Source: an uncultured Eubacterium sp.
GTDB lineage: Bacteria > Bacillota > Clostridia > Lachnospirales > Lachnospiraceae
DNA length: 30,473 nt
NCBI GenBank assembly: GCA_910583555.1
Contig: CAJTXO010000032.1
Span: 1-30,473 of the forward strand
Reading direction: 5' to 3'
Part shown: positions 23,886 to 30,473 of the stretch, in pieces
Numbering within the stretch: position 1 is the first letter of the stretch
How the letters are laid out: each line of letters starts with the position of its first letter
Translations under genes and position numbers: made by a program
Notes under the pieces: model-generated
Seen by the model: the letters and a program-made list of their open reading frames with translations, nothing else
The model's database searches: none
Told to the model about the DNA's origin: nothing

Positions 23886-24503
23886 TTAAAATACCATAAA
23901 ACTTACAATTCTATTTACCGTCCCGGTACTCGTCTCGAGCAGTTTGTTGATTGCATCTGCCAGGAGCCGCATCTCCTTAGGATCATATAGATTCCACCCA
24001 TTATCCGGAAGTTGAAAATTGATATAAAAACTATCTTTCATTATTCCGAAGTCATTCTCTTCTCTGCTTGCATAATTTTCCATATACCGGTCAATAACAT
24101 CATTCACTACCTCCATGCATTCAGCGAAGTTCCTGGCACTTTCATCCAGTATTTGATTTTGATTTATATTATCCTTATATTCCATAATTGCCTGCAGTGC
24201 ATCCTGCACATCCTTTTCCATCTCTCCCTCCATGAAAAAGACAACTCCATCCATATATACCGGCTGCTTCTGTTCTGCCACATACTGTTTAAGCTGCTGT
24301 GTGATATCCTCCTGCAGTCCGGCAGGGACTTCCATATTTTTTAATTCTTCCGGCGTCTTTCCACTGTTTTCTTCATAGAAATCATCTGCCTTTTTTCCCA
24401 ATAGTTTCCCTGCCTTCCTGACAAGATCAACTACCACCTCTCCTGTCATGGCGCCTATTGGCAGACTTCCCGCTTTTAAAAGTTCTACTAATACTTCGTT
24501 CAT
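23886..24503 (-). CDS. Unknown 205-residue soluble protein
   Basis: The family was not recognised. The protein begins MNEVLVELLKAGSLPIGAMT with a small Gly/Val-rich hydrophobic stretch (about 10-30). A charged helical middle (40-150) follows, then FYINFQLPDNGWNLYDPKEM and a helical end. There are no signal peptide or catalytic motifs. The ATG at 24503 follows AAAGGAGG, so it is a well-expressed, real gene. Its long acidic helices and amphipathic N-terminus would suit a membrane-associated or effector-like protein, but this is only a guess. A possible small lipoprotein frame lies upstream. Confidence 0.75.
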   Translation of the reverse strand: MNEVLVELLKAGSLPIGAMTGEVVVDLVRKAGKLLGKKADDFYEENSGKTPEELKNMEVPAGLQEDITQQLKQYVAEQKQPVYMDGVVFFMEGEMEKDVQDALQAIMEYKDNINQNQILDESARNFAECMEVVNDVIDRYMENYASREENDFGIMKDSFYINFQLPDNGWNLYDPKEMRLLADAINKLLETSTGTVNRIVSFMVF

Positions 24504-24573
24504 TACTTGTATCCTCCTTTGGAATTTTAGTATTTACTAAAAGCCTCCGGCCGAACGCAACCAGCCGGAATGC

Positions 24574-24675
24574 TTATAGCCTTATATTGTGCCGCCTCTG
24601 CTTTTCCTGTTGGCAGTCCGCCAGAAATGCCGCTGTCAGTACCATCCCCGTTGCCTTTTTACAAATAGTTCTCAT
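24574..24675 (-). CDS. Possible small lipoprotein, perhaps frameshifted
   Basis: A 33-codon frame starts MRTICKKATGMVLTAAFLAD, followed by Cys, resembling a lipoprotein signal with lipobox FLADC, and has GGAG nine bases before the ATG. After the Cys it soon stops. A +1 frame continues with protein-like GISGGLPTGKAEAAQYKA up to the next gene's ribosome-binding site. It may be a short lipoprotein or a broken longer one. Confidence 0.3.
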   Translation of the reverse strand: MRTICKKATGMVLTAAFLADCQQEKQRRHNIRL

Positions 24676-24853
24676 TTTCTTTCTCCGTTTCTGCCAGATT
24701 TCTGACGGTATCATTCTCCTGAAAGCATTCTACCACATTCTTTGCCTCGAAAAAGCAAGATGTAAGAATTAACTCCCTTAATGTAAGAAATAGTTGTGCC
24801 TCCTCACCATGCACCAAAATAAGCCATCATGGATTATCATCACCCACAATGGC

Positions 24854-24988
24854 TTACCTGTTTCTAACAACTGTCCGTACAAAAATATTAAACGCTGTGG
24901 ATACAGACATTCCAAACTCTGCACACAAGCCGTCAAATTGTTTTTTAATGGGATCATCCAAACGTACGCTAATTATAGACTGTCCCAT
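24854..24988 (-). pseudogene. Truncated RelB/DinJ-family antitoxin without toxin
   Basis: A 44-codon frame reads MGQSIISVRLDDPIKKQFDG, then CAEFGMSVSTAFNIFVRTV. This matches the ribbon-helix-helix N-terminus of RelB/DinJ antitoxins, including the conserved MS-STAFNIF segment. A full-length antitoxin has about 85-95 residues with a toxin-binding tail; here a stop follows VRNR. No RelE/YafQ toxin gene lies downstream. The start could also be at 24994 or 25003 in frame. DNA binding could persist, but toxin neutralisation should not. Confidence 0.65.
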
Positions 24989-25216
24989 TTCCATCGCCCC
25001 CATCTAGTTATCACATATCTTGATAAAAATACTGTAACATTTCTGATGGCGAGAAAAGAATCCAGCAGATACTCCACATTCTGCGTAATTGCATTGGGAA
25101 AAGCATTTCGTTTCCGGAACCTTCTCCATGCCTGACGAGATAAAACAATGCTTTTCCGCATGCTATTTCCCTATTCAGACAGCCCGCATATACACCTTGA
25201 AAACTTCCTACAGGAA

Positions 25217-25600
25217 TTATTGGCTTTCGGAACGTTCAACTATTAAGAACCACTTAAATCCAAATTTATCCTTTACCGCACTCATACAAGCTGCAAAATC
25301 TGTTTTATGAGGTTCTTCCAATACGGTTCCCTCCTCTTTTAATATGTCGAAAACTTTCTGGACTTCGGCAACTGAATCAAAATCGACAGCAAAAAACAGC
25401 GAATCCGCTTGAATTTCCTTTCCAGTACCACCATCAGACAGCCTGATTCTTTGATTTCCAATTCTTGCTTCTGTATGATAGATAAAGTTTGTTTTTTCAT
25501 CCTTCCCCTGCCAATCAACTTCTAAATGAAACGCCTTTTTATATAACTCAATTACCTCTGCGCAACGACCGCCACAATGTAAAGTTGGTATTAAAAACAT
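25217..25600 (-). CDS. VOC-family (PhnB-like) protein
   Basis: The 127-residue protein has the glyoxalase/VOC pattern: MFLIPTLHCGGRCAEVIELY, with the YKKAF helix, RIGNQRIRLSDGG, FFAVDFDSVAEV, and the closing AVKDKFGFKWFLI. PhnB-like members act as metal-dependent or ligand-binding small proteins of unknown substrate. The ATG at 25600, eight bases after GGAGG, is preferred over upstream in-frame starts. It stands alone on the minus strand. Confidence 0.88.
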   Translation of the reverse strand: MFLIPTLHCGGRCAEVIELYKKAFHLEVDWQGKDEKTNFIYHTEARIGNQRIRLSDGGTGKEIQADSLFFAVDFDSVAEVQKVFDILKEEGTVLEEPHKTDFAACMSAVKDKFGFKWFLIVERSESQ

Positions 25601-25700
25601 GTTCATTACCTCCACTGCTTTTTATAACTTATTTTCTCAACTATTTTTTTACTGCTTCGCCGAATTTGGAAATGTAATGATCCGGCGTGTCATAATTTTT

Positions 25701-26147
25701 TCAGTCCGATGTGACATCTACCTCTCCTTTAACCGATTCCCAGTCTATAAATAAGCTGTAACGCTGGGTGGTGAAGCGAATAACGCAGAGATTGGGATCA
25801 TCGGGGCCAGAAAAATGATTTGCCAAACCATCGTACCACATCTCCCGACAGGTTTCCGGGTCAGTGCAGACTTCCGCCGTGCCAGTGAGGGAAATATGAT
25901 AGGTTGGAGAATTCAGGCACACGGCAGCCTTGTTGTTTTGACCAAGGCGCACAGGGCTTGGAGCGTTCAGGCCTGTGCAGAAGGTGAGCCAGCGTATTCC
26001 CTCGCTGCGGGAAGGGCTGATGGTTGTAGGCACTGGGGAACCGTCTGAGTCGATGGTAATAAGAGTGGCAAAACTGTCCTTGTCCTGACGCACAGTACGC
26101 TGAGTGATAATTTCAGCTGCACGGGCCAAAAAATTTTTCGTATTCAT
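25701..26147 (-). CDS. Pyridoxamine 5'-phosphate oxidase-like flavin-binding protein
   Basis: The 148-residue protein shows the split-barrel pattern of general-stress-protein-26/PNPOx-like families: DSFATLITIDSDGSPVPTTI, IRWLTFCTGLNAPSPVRLGQ with NNKAAVCL, YHISLTGTAEVCTD and the C-terminal RFTTQRYSLFIDW. Such proteins bind FMN or related cofactors; the reaction is unknown. The ATG at 26147 follows AAAGGAGG. A possible operator-like inverted repeat lies upstream at 26232-26261. Confidence 0.85.
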   Translation of the reverse strand: MNTKNFLARAAEIITQRTVRQDKDSFATLITIDSDGSPVPTTISPSRSEGIRWLTFCTGLNAPSPVRLGQNNKAAVCLNSPTYHISLTGTAEVCTDPETCREMWYDGLANHFSGPDDPNLCVIRFTTQRYSLFIDWESVKGEVDVTSD

Positions 26148-26222
26148 GTAAATGCCTCCTTTGAGTAATGGAAATTTAAAAATAAAGTATGTCGTTTGGG
26201 TGCAAACAATGATAACACACTT

Positions 26223-26390
26223 TTATCCATTATACAATATACAGGAACAGTTGTATTGTATATTTCCGACATCTGCATACTCTGAGCAACTATTCCATCT
26301 TTTATGATGAAATTCATATTGTTTCCCATTTTTTAACGCTACTACAGGTCTCTGCCGTCTGGCGTCTAATCCCAATGTAAATTGTTTCAT
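26223..26390 (-). CDS. Candidate 55-residue small protein
   Basis: An ATG at 26390, seven bases after GGAGG, opens a frame starting MKQFTLGLDARRQRPVVALK that ends NCSCILYNG. It contains a HHKRW basic patch and three Cys. The ribosome-binding site supports it, but no family was recognised, and an overlapping ATG in another frame uses the same site. It may be a gene remnant. Confidence 0.3.
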   Translation of the reverse strand: MKQFTLGLDARRQRPVVALKNGKQYEFHHKRWNSCSEYADVGNIQYNCSCILYNG

Positions 26391-26444
26391 TCATGTACCT
26401 CCATACCCATTAATAAATGTATATGCATTCGGAAAATAAAGTAA

Positions 26445-26948
26445 TTATTTTATAAAATAGCAATAGTCCAATATGACATTTCCCTTTTCATCCGGTGTTG
26501 TAAAGCGGGGACACAAACAATTTTCGAAAGACATTTCAACCCCATTTTCATCGACAGCTATTTCAAAACCTTCATCCAGAAGAGCTTTCCAACAATTGCC
26601 CACGCTGCCATGCACTTCCTCTTCCCTGCCATATATCCAGCAGGTTCCCAACCCTGACTTCGGAAAATCAATATACTCAAAATCTTGCGGAACTTCAGTA
26701 TCTTCCGGCGTAAACATGCCAATCCAATATTGCTGAAGTTCACCGTTTTTACGACATTCCAATCCAACATATGCTCCGCCATTTTCCCATATTTCCAGAA
26801 TTTTTTCTGTACCCCCCATACTGTTTTCTATTACGTCAAACCAACCGTTCGCAAACCATTCGCCCCAACCGTTATAATCCCGATATTTCTTCCCTATAAA
26901 TCTCATTCCAGGAACTTCATCCTTAAATACTTTAATGATTTCTGCCAT
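26445..26948 (-). CDS. GyrI-like small-molecule-binding domain protein
   Basis: The 167-residue protein resembles stand-alone GyrI-like/AraC effector-binding domains: VPGMRFIGKKYRDYNGWGEW, YVGLECRKNGELQQYWIGMF with TPEDTEVPQDFEYIDFP, and GTCWIYGRE. Such domains bind hydrophobic drugs or signals. The ATG at 26948 follows AAGGGGG. It lies 38 bp downstream of an AraC/GyrI-like regulator on the same strand, probably in one transcript, so the two may share a ligand. Confidence 0.8.
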   Translation of the reverse strand: MAEIIKVFKDEVPGMRFIGKKYRDYNGWGEWFANGWFDVIENSMGGTEKILEIWENGGAYVGLECRKNGELQQYWIGMFTPEDTEVPQDFEYIDFPKSGLGTCWIYGREEEVHGSVGNCWKALLDEGFEIAVDENGVEMSFENCLCPRFTTPDEKGNVILDYCYFIK

Positions 26949-26985
26949 AATCTTTTCCCCCTTGTTTGTCAAAATTATATGTTTG

Positions 26986-27813
26986 TCATTTTTGTTTCAT
27001 ATGAATAAATATCTGTTCCGAGAATTCCCTGCTGTTTTCCCTATATGTCTCAAAATCACAATCACCAAGAATTACATATCCGCTTTGTGGGTGCCATTCT
27101 TTATATATATAATCCCAAGTCCTTTGTATCGCGTTGACAAATGTATACTTGTCCGCTTTGGGCGTATCAAATACTGCATACAAACCGCCACCCACATTTA
27201 ACTGCATCGTCCCTGATAAATCCCCATTGGCACACTCAGTCAAGATTCCTATATAGTAATCCAATTTGTTTTTCTCAAAATTCCATACAGAAAACCCATA
27301 ATCCAATTGCGTTTCTCCACCAGATAATTTGCCGGAAAATCCTCCACAATTATACTTATTCCAAAACTTTGCAGGATCCTCTTCGTCACTTTTATATACG
27401 GTTGCGCTAAATGGTTTCAATTCTATCAGCTTTGGCGTCAATACCAACTTATCAATATCCCCATTATCTCTGTGAAGCAATTTCAGGCTGCTGTCAATGT
27501 TTCGGTAATCTGAGGGAAGGACATGATGCTCCGATTTGAACGCCCTCGTAAAATTTTCTTTTGAATTAAAACCATGCTTATAACCTATCTGGGATATTGC
27601 CTCATCCGTATCTGCGATATCAAAAGCGCTTTCCGTAATCCGTCTCCTGCGCACATACTCAAAGGGCGTCATTGAAAACGCTTCTTTAAATACACGCAAA
27701 AAATGATATTTGGAATACCCCGCGACATTTGCCAGACCGTCCAGATCCATATCCTCATATAAGTTTTCTTCCATATAATCCAAGACCTTTTGAAGAGGTT
27801 CTACATATTTCAT
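26986..27813 (-). CDS. AraC-family regulator with GyrI-like effector domain
   Basis: The 275-residue protein has an N-terminal double helix-turn-helix (LDGLANVAGYSKYHFLRVFK and AISQIGYKHGFNSKENFTRA). A C-terminal GyrI-like domain (about 115-275) includes LDYYIGILTECANGD, GGGLYAVFDTP and CDFETYREN. The ATG at 27813 lies nine bases after GAGG. The domain order matches the regulator at 19109-19996, but the two are clearly diverged. It probably controls itself and the downstream GyrI-like gene in response to a small molecule. Confidence 0.92.
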   Translation of the reverse strand: MKYVEPLQKVLDYMEENLYEDMDLDGLANVAGYSKYHFLRVFKEAFSMTPFEYVRRRRITESAFDIADTDEAISQIGYKHGFNSKENFTRAFKSEHHVLPSDYRNIDSSLKLLHRDNGDIDKLVLTPKLIELKPFSATVYKSDEEDPAKFWNKYNCGGFSGKLSGGETQLDYGFSVWNFEKNKLDYYIGILTECANGDLSGTMQLNVGGGLYAVFDTPKADKYTFVNAIQRTWDYIYKEWHPQSGYVILGDCDFETYRENSREFSEQIFIHMKQK

Positions 27814-27900
27814 AATCAAACACCTCGGAATAAGTATACTATATCAAACAAGGAACACGTTGATATAAATTGCGGTCATTATAAAAAATTTGATTTTGTT

Positions 27901-28104
27901 TCACCGGAATCCATAAGAAGAAACAAAATCCATGAAAGCATTCTGTTTTATCTGTTCATCCGCATCCTGATTCATGCAGATACCCCCGGTATTGGTTGCG
28001 TGAAGCACCATCTGGTCAGAATCCGTCAGTGGATTATACAGTTCCGGTTTTGCATTTTTGGCAGGAGTGATGTACAGCACTCCCTTAAAGTCGAATACCG
28101 TCAA
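27901..28104 (-). pseudogene. Unrecognised short frame, probable gene fragment
   Basis: A 67-codon frame (TVFDFKGVLYITPAKNAKPE, then SDQMVLHATNTGGICMNQDA, ending FMDFVSSYGFR) reads like real protein. It starts only at a TTG with no ribosome-binding site. It lies at the edge of a run of broken genes and is probably the end of a lost gene. No family was assigned. Confidence 0.4.
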
Positions 28105-28198
28105 TCACTACTTTATTTTTTTTGTCTGTTTTCTTCCTGCTGTATCAGATATCATAGAGGTACTGAACCAGCTGGTCGTCCTGTATTCTCTATAGAGC

Positions 28199-28720
28199 CT
28201 ATGAAATTTCTTTCCACCAGCGTTCCATACTGCATTCCATACGATTCAGATTCATTGTCTCTCCAATCTGCGGCGTCGCAATCTGCAATCCTGCCTGCTC
28301 TCCTGCCGCCACAAAACGCTCCACGGAATCATCCCACGGATGTTTTGCCAGTGCAAAGGCACCCCAATGAATCGGCATTGCTGCTTTTGCGCCAAGTATC
28401 TGCACGGCCTGAGCAGCCTCCTCCGGAAACATATGAACCTCCTGCCAGTTCACATTATACTGGGCGCAATCCGTCATTACAAAATCAAAATCTCCATATT
28501 TATCATGAATTTTTTCATACTGTTCACCATATCCGCTGTCCCCGCTCTCAAATACCTTATGGTAGTCATCCTGAAATACCCAGGATGCCCAAAGTGTGGC
28601 AAACCGGTCATTCAGACTTCTGCCGGAATAATGTCTTGCCGGTGTACATCCAACCGTAAGGCCACTAAAAAGAACCACTATTGCCTTAACCCACTTATGT
28701 TTCTTTATAAATTTTCTCAT
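28199..28720 (-). pseudogene. Internally deleted metallo-beta-lactamase-fold hydrolase (NAPE-PLD-like)
   Basis: The 173-codon frame has an N-terminal membrane/signal segment (MRKFIKKHKWVKAIVVLFSG), then jumps to CTPARHYSGRSLNDRFATLW, ESGDSGYG, DFDFVMTDCAQYN and MPIHWGAFALAKHPWDDSVE. This is the C-terminal half of NAPE-PLD-like MBL hydrolases. Those proteins run to about 330-370 residues and carry the zinc motif HxHxDH in the N-terminal half, which is absent here. Roughly 180 residues are missing with the frame kept. The start has a good GAGG site, so a shortened protein may be made, but it should be inactive as a metallohydrolase. Confidence 0.7.
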
Positions 28721-28734
28721 TCTGCCTCATCCTC

Positions 28735-28837
28735 TCAAACGATAACGATATTTACCAGTATGCCCGATACAAAAGAAAATGCCATCACAAAAATAATACC
28801 AGATATATATTAGTTCCCTTTGTATAATGTCTAGCAT
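28735..28837 (-). pseudogene. Remnant of a small membrane protein gene
   Basis: AGGAGG precedes an ATG at 28837 whose frame begins MLDIIQRELIYI. A second frame on the same strand ends in the membrane-helix-like GIIFVMAFSFVSGILVNIV and a stop at 28735. The two could be the start and end of one gene with the middle lost. Very short, and uncertain. Confidence 0.3.
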
Positions 28838-28848
28838 GATACCGCCTC

Positions 28849-29397
28849 CTATTGTGTCCCATCTATTACTTTCAATTCATATGACCGGCTGCCGAGTCCG
28901 ATTTCTTCCGCATGCTGCAACGTAAGCAGTCCATTCCGGGATTCAATCCGGTTGACCAATGCCCTGTCATCTCCATCCTTCTGTCTGTACACAAGGTCTA
29001 TACATGCCTGGTCAAGCGCTACCGGGTCTGTCGATGCAAGGATTCCGATATCCTCCATTTCCGGTTCTGCCGGATTACCATTGCAGTCACAGTCCACGCT
29101 CAGGTTATTCATCACATTGACATAAACCATCTTTTTACCATTACCCATACGGTCTGACACTGATTTCCCGGCCTCTGCCATAGACTCTAAAAAATCATTC
29201 TGATTGCCACTAAAACCGCTTTTGCTTGTTCCACCGGTATGAATCCAGCTCTTACCCTCTGAGGAAGCAATGCCAATCGAAATGTTTTTAATTGCCCCGC
29301 CAAATCCTGCCATCCGATGTCCCTTAAAATGCGACAGTACAAGAAAAGAACCGTAATTATTAAATCTGATACGCCTTTTTTGCCAGATTCTTTTTGC
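28849..29397 (-). pseudogene. C-terminal fragment of a DUF362 protein
   Basis: The open frame includes NYGSFLVLSHFKGHRMAGFG, then GAIKNISIGIASSEGK, VYVNVMNNLSVDCDCNGN and DIGILASTDPVALDQACIDL, which match the second half of DUF362 proteins (often iron-sulfur or redox-linked). The N-terminal half is missing. The first ATG (29313) is internal and has no ribosome-binding site. Upstream on the same strand an out-of-frame start region (29360-29563) overlaps it, suggesting a deletion with frameshift. Confidence 0.7.
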
Positions 29398-29563
29398 CTA
29401 TTCTGGCTGTCAGCTTTTTTCCCGCTTTCACATCAATGATTATTTCTGATGTGCTGGTATTCTTTTTTGCAGCAGCTCCCGCTGCCAGACTGCCAAGTAA
29501 AACAGCCATAATAACTGCGGGAAGCAGCATTCTTTTTACTTTGTTTTTCCTAAATAAATCCAT
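29360..29563 (-). pseudogene. Signal-peptide-bearing start of a broken gene
   Basis: The 67-codon frame starts MDLFRKNKVKRMLLPAVIMA with a clear export signal ending near AAGAAAKK, then EIIIDVKAGKKLTARIGKK and a stop after AKKAYQI. GGAGG lies 11 bases before the ATG. The short tail and the overlap with the out-of-frame DUF362 fragment suggest that a larger exported protein lost its middle. It could alternatively be a genuine small secreted protein. Confidence 0.5.
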
Positions 29564-29624
29564 AAAGATTCTTACCTCCTGCCAGCTTCGGAATGCCTGA
29601 ATAAATTTGCCATCTTCCTAATTT

Positions 29625-29840
29625 TCAGATTCTCATCTTTATCGCTTTTTGCCTTACCGCTTTCCATGCCTCTTTCGGAAGTTCAATTCCTTTTACACTG
29701 CCTTTACCTTCCAGCCATGTAAGAAGCGGCTTTACCCCTCGTTCTGTGCTGGTGATTATCTCATCACCTTTGCACAGAACACAGGTATAATTACCGGATT
29801 CAAAAAGTTCCTTTGCTCTTTGCATATCGTTATTCTTCAT
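29625..29840 (-). pseudogene. Internally deleted DUF1893 protein
   Basis: The 71-codon frame begins like DUF1893 (AKELFESGNYTCVLCKGDEI, TSTERGVKPLLTWLEGKG), then goes straight to IELPKEAWKAVRQKA. That resembles the extreme C-terminus of the family (PxEAxxAIRxKL). About 60-75 middle residues appear missing in frame; full-length members have about 130-145. The ATG at 29840 overlaps the end of the ECF S-component gene by 11 bp, so it is translationally coupled to it. The function of the family is unknown. Confidence 0.6.
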
Positions 29841-30399
29841 TCTTCATCCGCTCCACACAATGAACAATGGCAGGTAACAATGCCCATTGAAGCACAATAC
29901 CATAAATCCCCGCAGCAATGCTCAGCCAAATTGATGCAAGAGGAATGCTTTCACTGCCAAATCCGTATACAGCCACTAAAATAGCTGCAGCGCGGACAAT
30001 TCGCCCGGCGGTCTGGGCAAGCAGAACTTTTACAACAACAGGCAGTTTTACATTTCTAAGCAGACCTGCCGCCAGTCCATATATACACAATTCCAACATC
30101 ATAAATGGTAGCATGGCAACTCCCGGCATTCCAGAAAGGGCAAAACTGACAAGTGGTCCAAACATCCCGGCTGCCGCACCAGCATAAGGTCCTGCTAAAA
30201 GTCCTACCAGCAGAATCGGCAGATGCATTGGCAGAAAAGATTCGCCAAGCCCCGTCCCTAAACCAAAAGCCGCCCCAAGTACATGAAAAATCTGTGGAAC
30301 AGCAACGGCGCCTGCAATCGCAGCAATTGTTGCCATCGTCTGTACCTTTACCGACAGACGTGGTTTCTCCATTGTTTTCAAAATCATTGTGTTTGTCAT
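29830..30399 (-). CDS. ECF transporter S component (substrate-binding membrane subunit)
   Basis: The 189-residue protein has about five to six membrane helices (near 22-40, 55-75, 77-97, 98-115, 122-145 and 150-178). It shows the S-component pattern, including GLGESFLPMHLPILLVGLLA, GPYAGAAAGMFGPLVSFALS and GMPGVAMLPFMMLELCIYGL. S components capture vitamins or related micronutrients and dock with the shared EcfT/A/A' energising module, which is absent here and probably encoded elsewhere. The ATG at 30399 follows AAAGGAGAG. The helix content and length are complete, in contrast to the broken genes downstream. The substrate is not assigned. Confidence 0.88.
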   Translation of the reverse strand: MTNTMILKTMEKPRLSVKVQTMATIAAIAGAVAVPQIFHVLGAAFGLGTGLGESFLPMHLPILLVGLLAGPYAGAAAGMFGPLVSFALSGMPGVAMLPFMMLELCIYGLAAGLLRNVKLPVVVKVLLAQTAGRIVRAAAILVAVYGFGSESIPLASIWLSIAAGIYGIVLQWALLPAIVHCVERMKNEE

Positions 30400-30417
30400 A
30401 GTGATCTCTCCTTTAAT

Positions 30418-30423
30418 ATTATA
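30418..30423 (-). promoter_or_regulatory. Possible -10 box of the ECF S-component gene
   Basis: TATAAT on the minus strand lies 18 bp before the start codon and just ahead of the ribosome-binding site. A -35 box with good spacing is not clear (TTAGAC would be 20 bp away). Confidence 0.35.
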
Positions 30424-30473
30424 CCTGAATCCGTGAACCTAATGTCTAACATAGCTACCAAATCCGCATAAAT

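Noticed and set aside
24794..25135. 113-codon plus-strand frame
   Set aside because: It lies antisense to the DinJ-like fragment, lacks a ribosome-binding site and shows no family pattern.
26144..26329. 61-codon minus-strand frame overlapping the start of the pyridoxamine-oxidase-like gene
   Set aside because: No ribosome-binding site, no protein-like pattern. The better-supported short frame here is 26223-26390.
27790..28659. 289-codon plus-strand frame
   Set aside because: Antisense to the MBL-fold fragment and the AraC start; Pro/Ser/His-rich composition typical of a shadow frame and no ribosome-binding site.

Overview
The window looks like a chromosome segment of a spore-forming, anaerobic gut-type Firmicute, most likely Clostridia/Lachnospiraceae. 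This is inferred from a CIRCE-controlled small heat-shock gene, strong GGAGG ribosome-binding sites, AgrA/AgrC-like signalling, a BlaI/BlaR1-type pair, an iron-dependent alcohol dehydrogenase, an HD-GYP protein and collagen-like exosporium-type proteins. No rRNA, tRNA, CRISPR array, complete transposon or prophage was seen.

Layout. 1-2451 (-): 3'-truncated multidomain secreted GH10 xylanase. 2654-3185 (+): CIRCE operator and Hsp20. 3393-5103 (-): BlaI-type repressor and BlaR1-type membrane metalloprotease, with a palindromic operator over the promoter. 5175-6752 (-): hemerythrin fused to a CheX-like domain, then a HAD phosphatase. 6985-8166 (-): iron alcohol dehydrogenase, divergent from 8350-10360 (+), a LytTR regulator with an AgrC-like kinase, followed by a small coiled-coil protein. 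11136-13741 (+): an orphan solute-binding lipoprotein in one operon with a membrane HD-GYP phosphodiesterase. 13752-14660 (-): short-chain dehydrogenase.

14735-18448 (-) is a self-contained two-component/ABC module: OmpR-type regulator, ABC ATPase, ABC-2 permease and histidine kinase. It has four phased direct repeats upstream of the ABC promoter, a structured leader with two coupled short reading frames, and a tandem repeat of Shine-Dalgarno/anti-Shine-Dalgarno hairpins before the kinase. A related copy of that repeat lies at 10434-10495 before an unrelated gene.

18.4-19.1 kb is AT-rich and mostly without recognisable genes. 19109-19996 (+) is an AraC/GyrI-like regulator. 20106-23557 (-) holds a BclB-like collagen protein, a GT2/TPR glycosyltransferase and a second collagen-like protein whose central repeats have lost most collagen glycines. 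23886-27813 (-) holds an unknown protein, a truncated RelB/DinJ antitoxin, VOC, pyridoxamine-oxidase-like, GyrI-like and AraC/GyrI-like proteins.

27.9-29.9 kb is a run of decayed genes. A NAPE-PLD-like metallo-beta-lactamase-fold protein, a DUF362 protein and a DUF1893 protein appear to keep their ends but to have lost internal parts. An intact ECF-transporter S component (29830-30399) sits upstream of them. All functional assignments come from reading motifs by eye; no database search was made.
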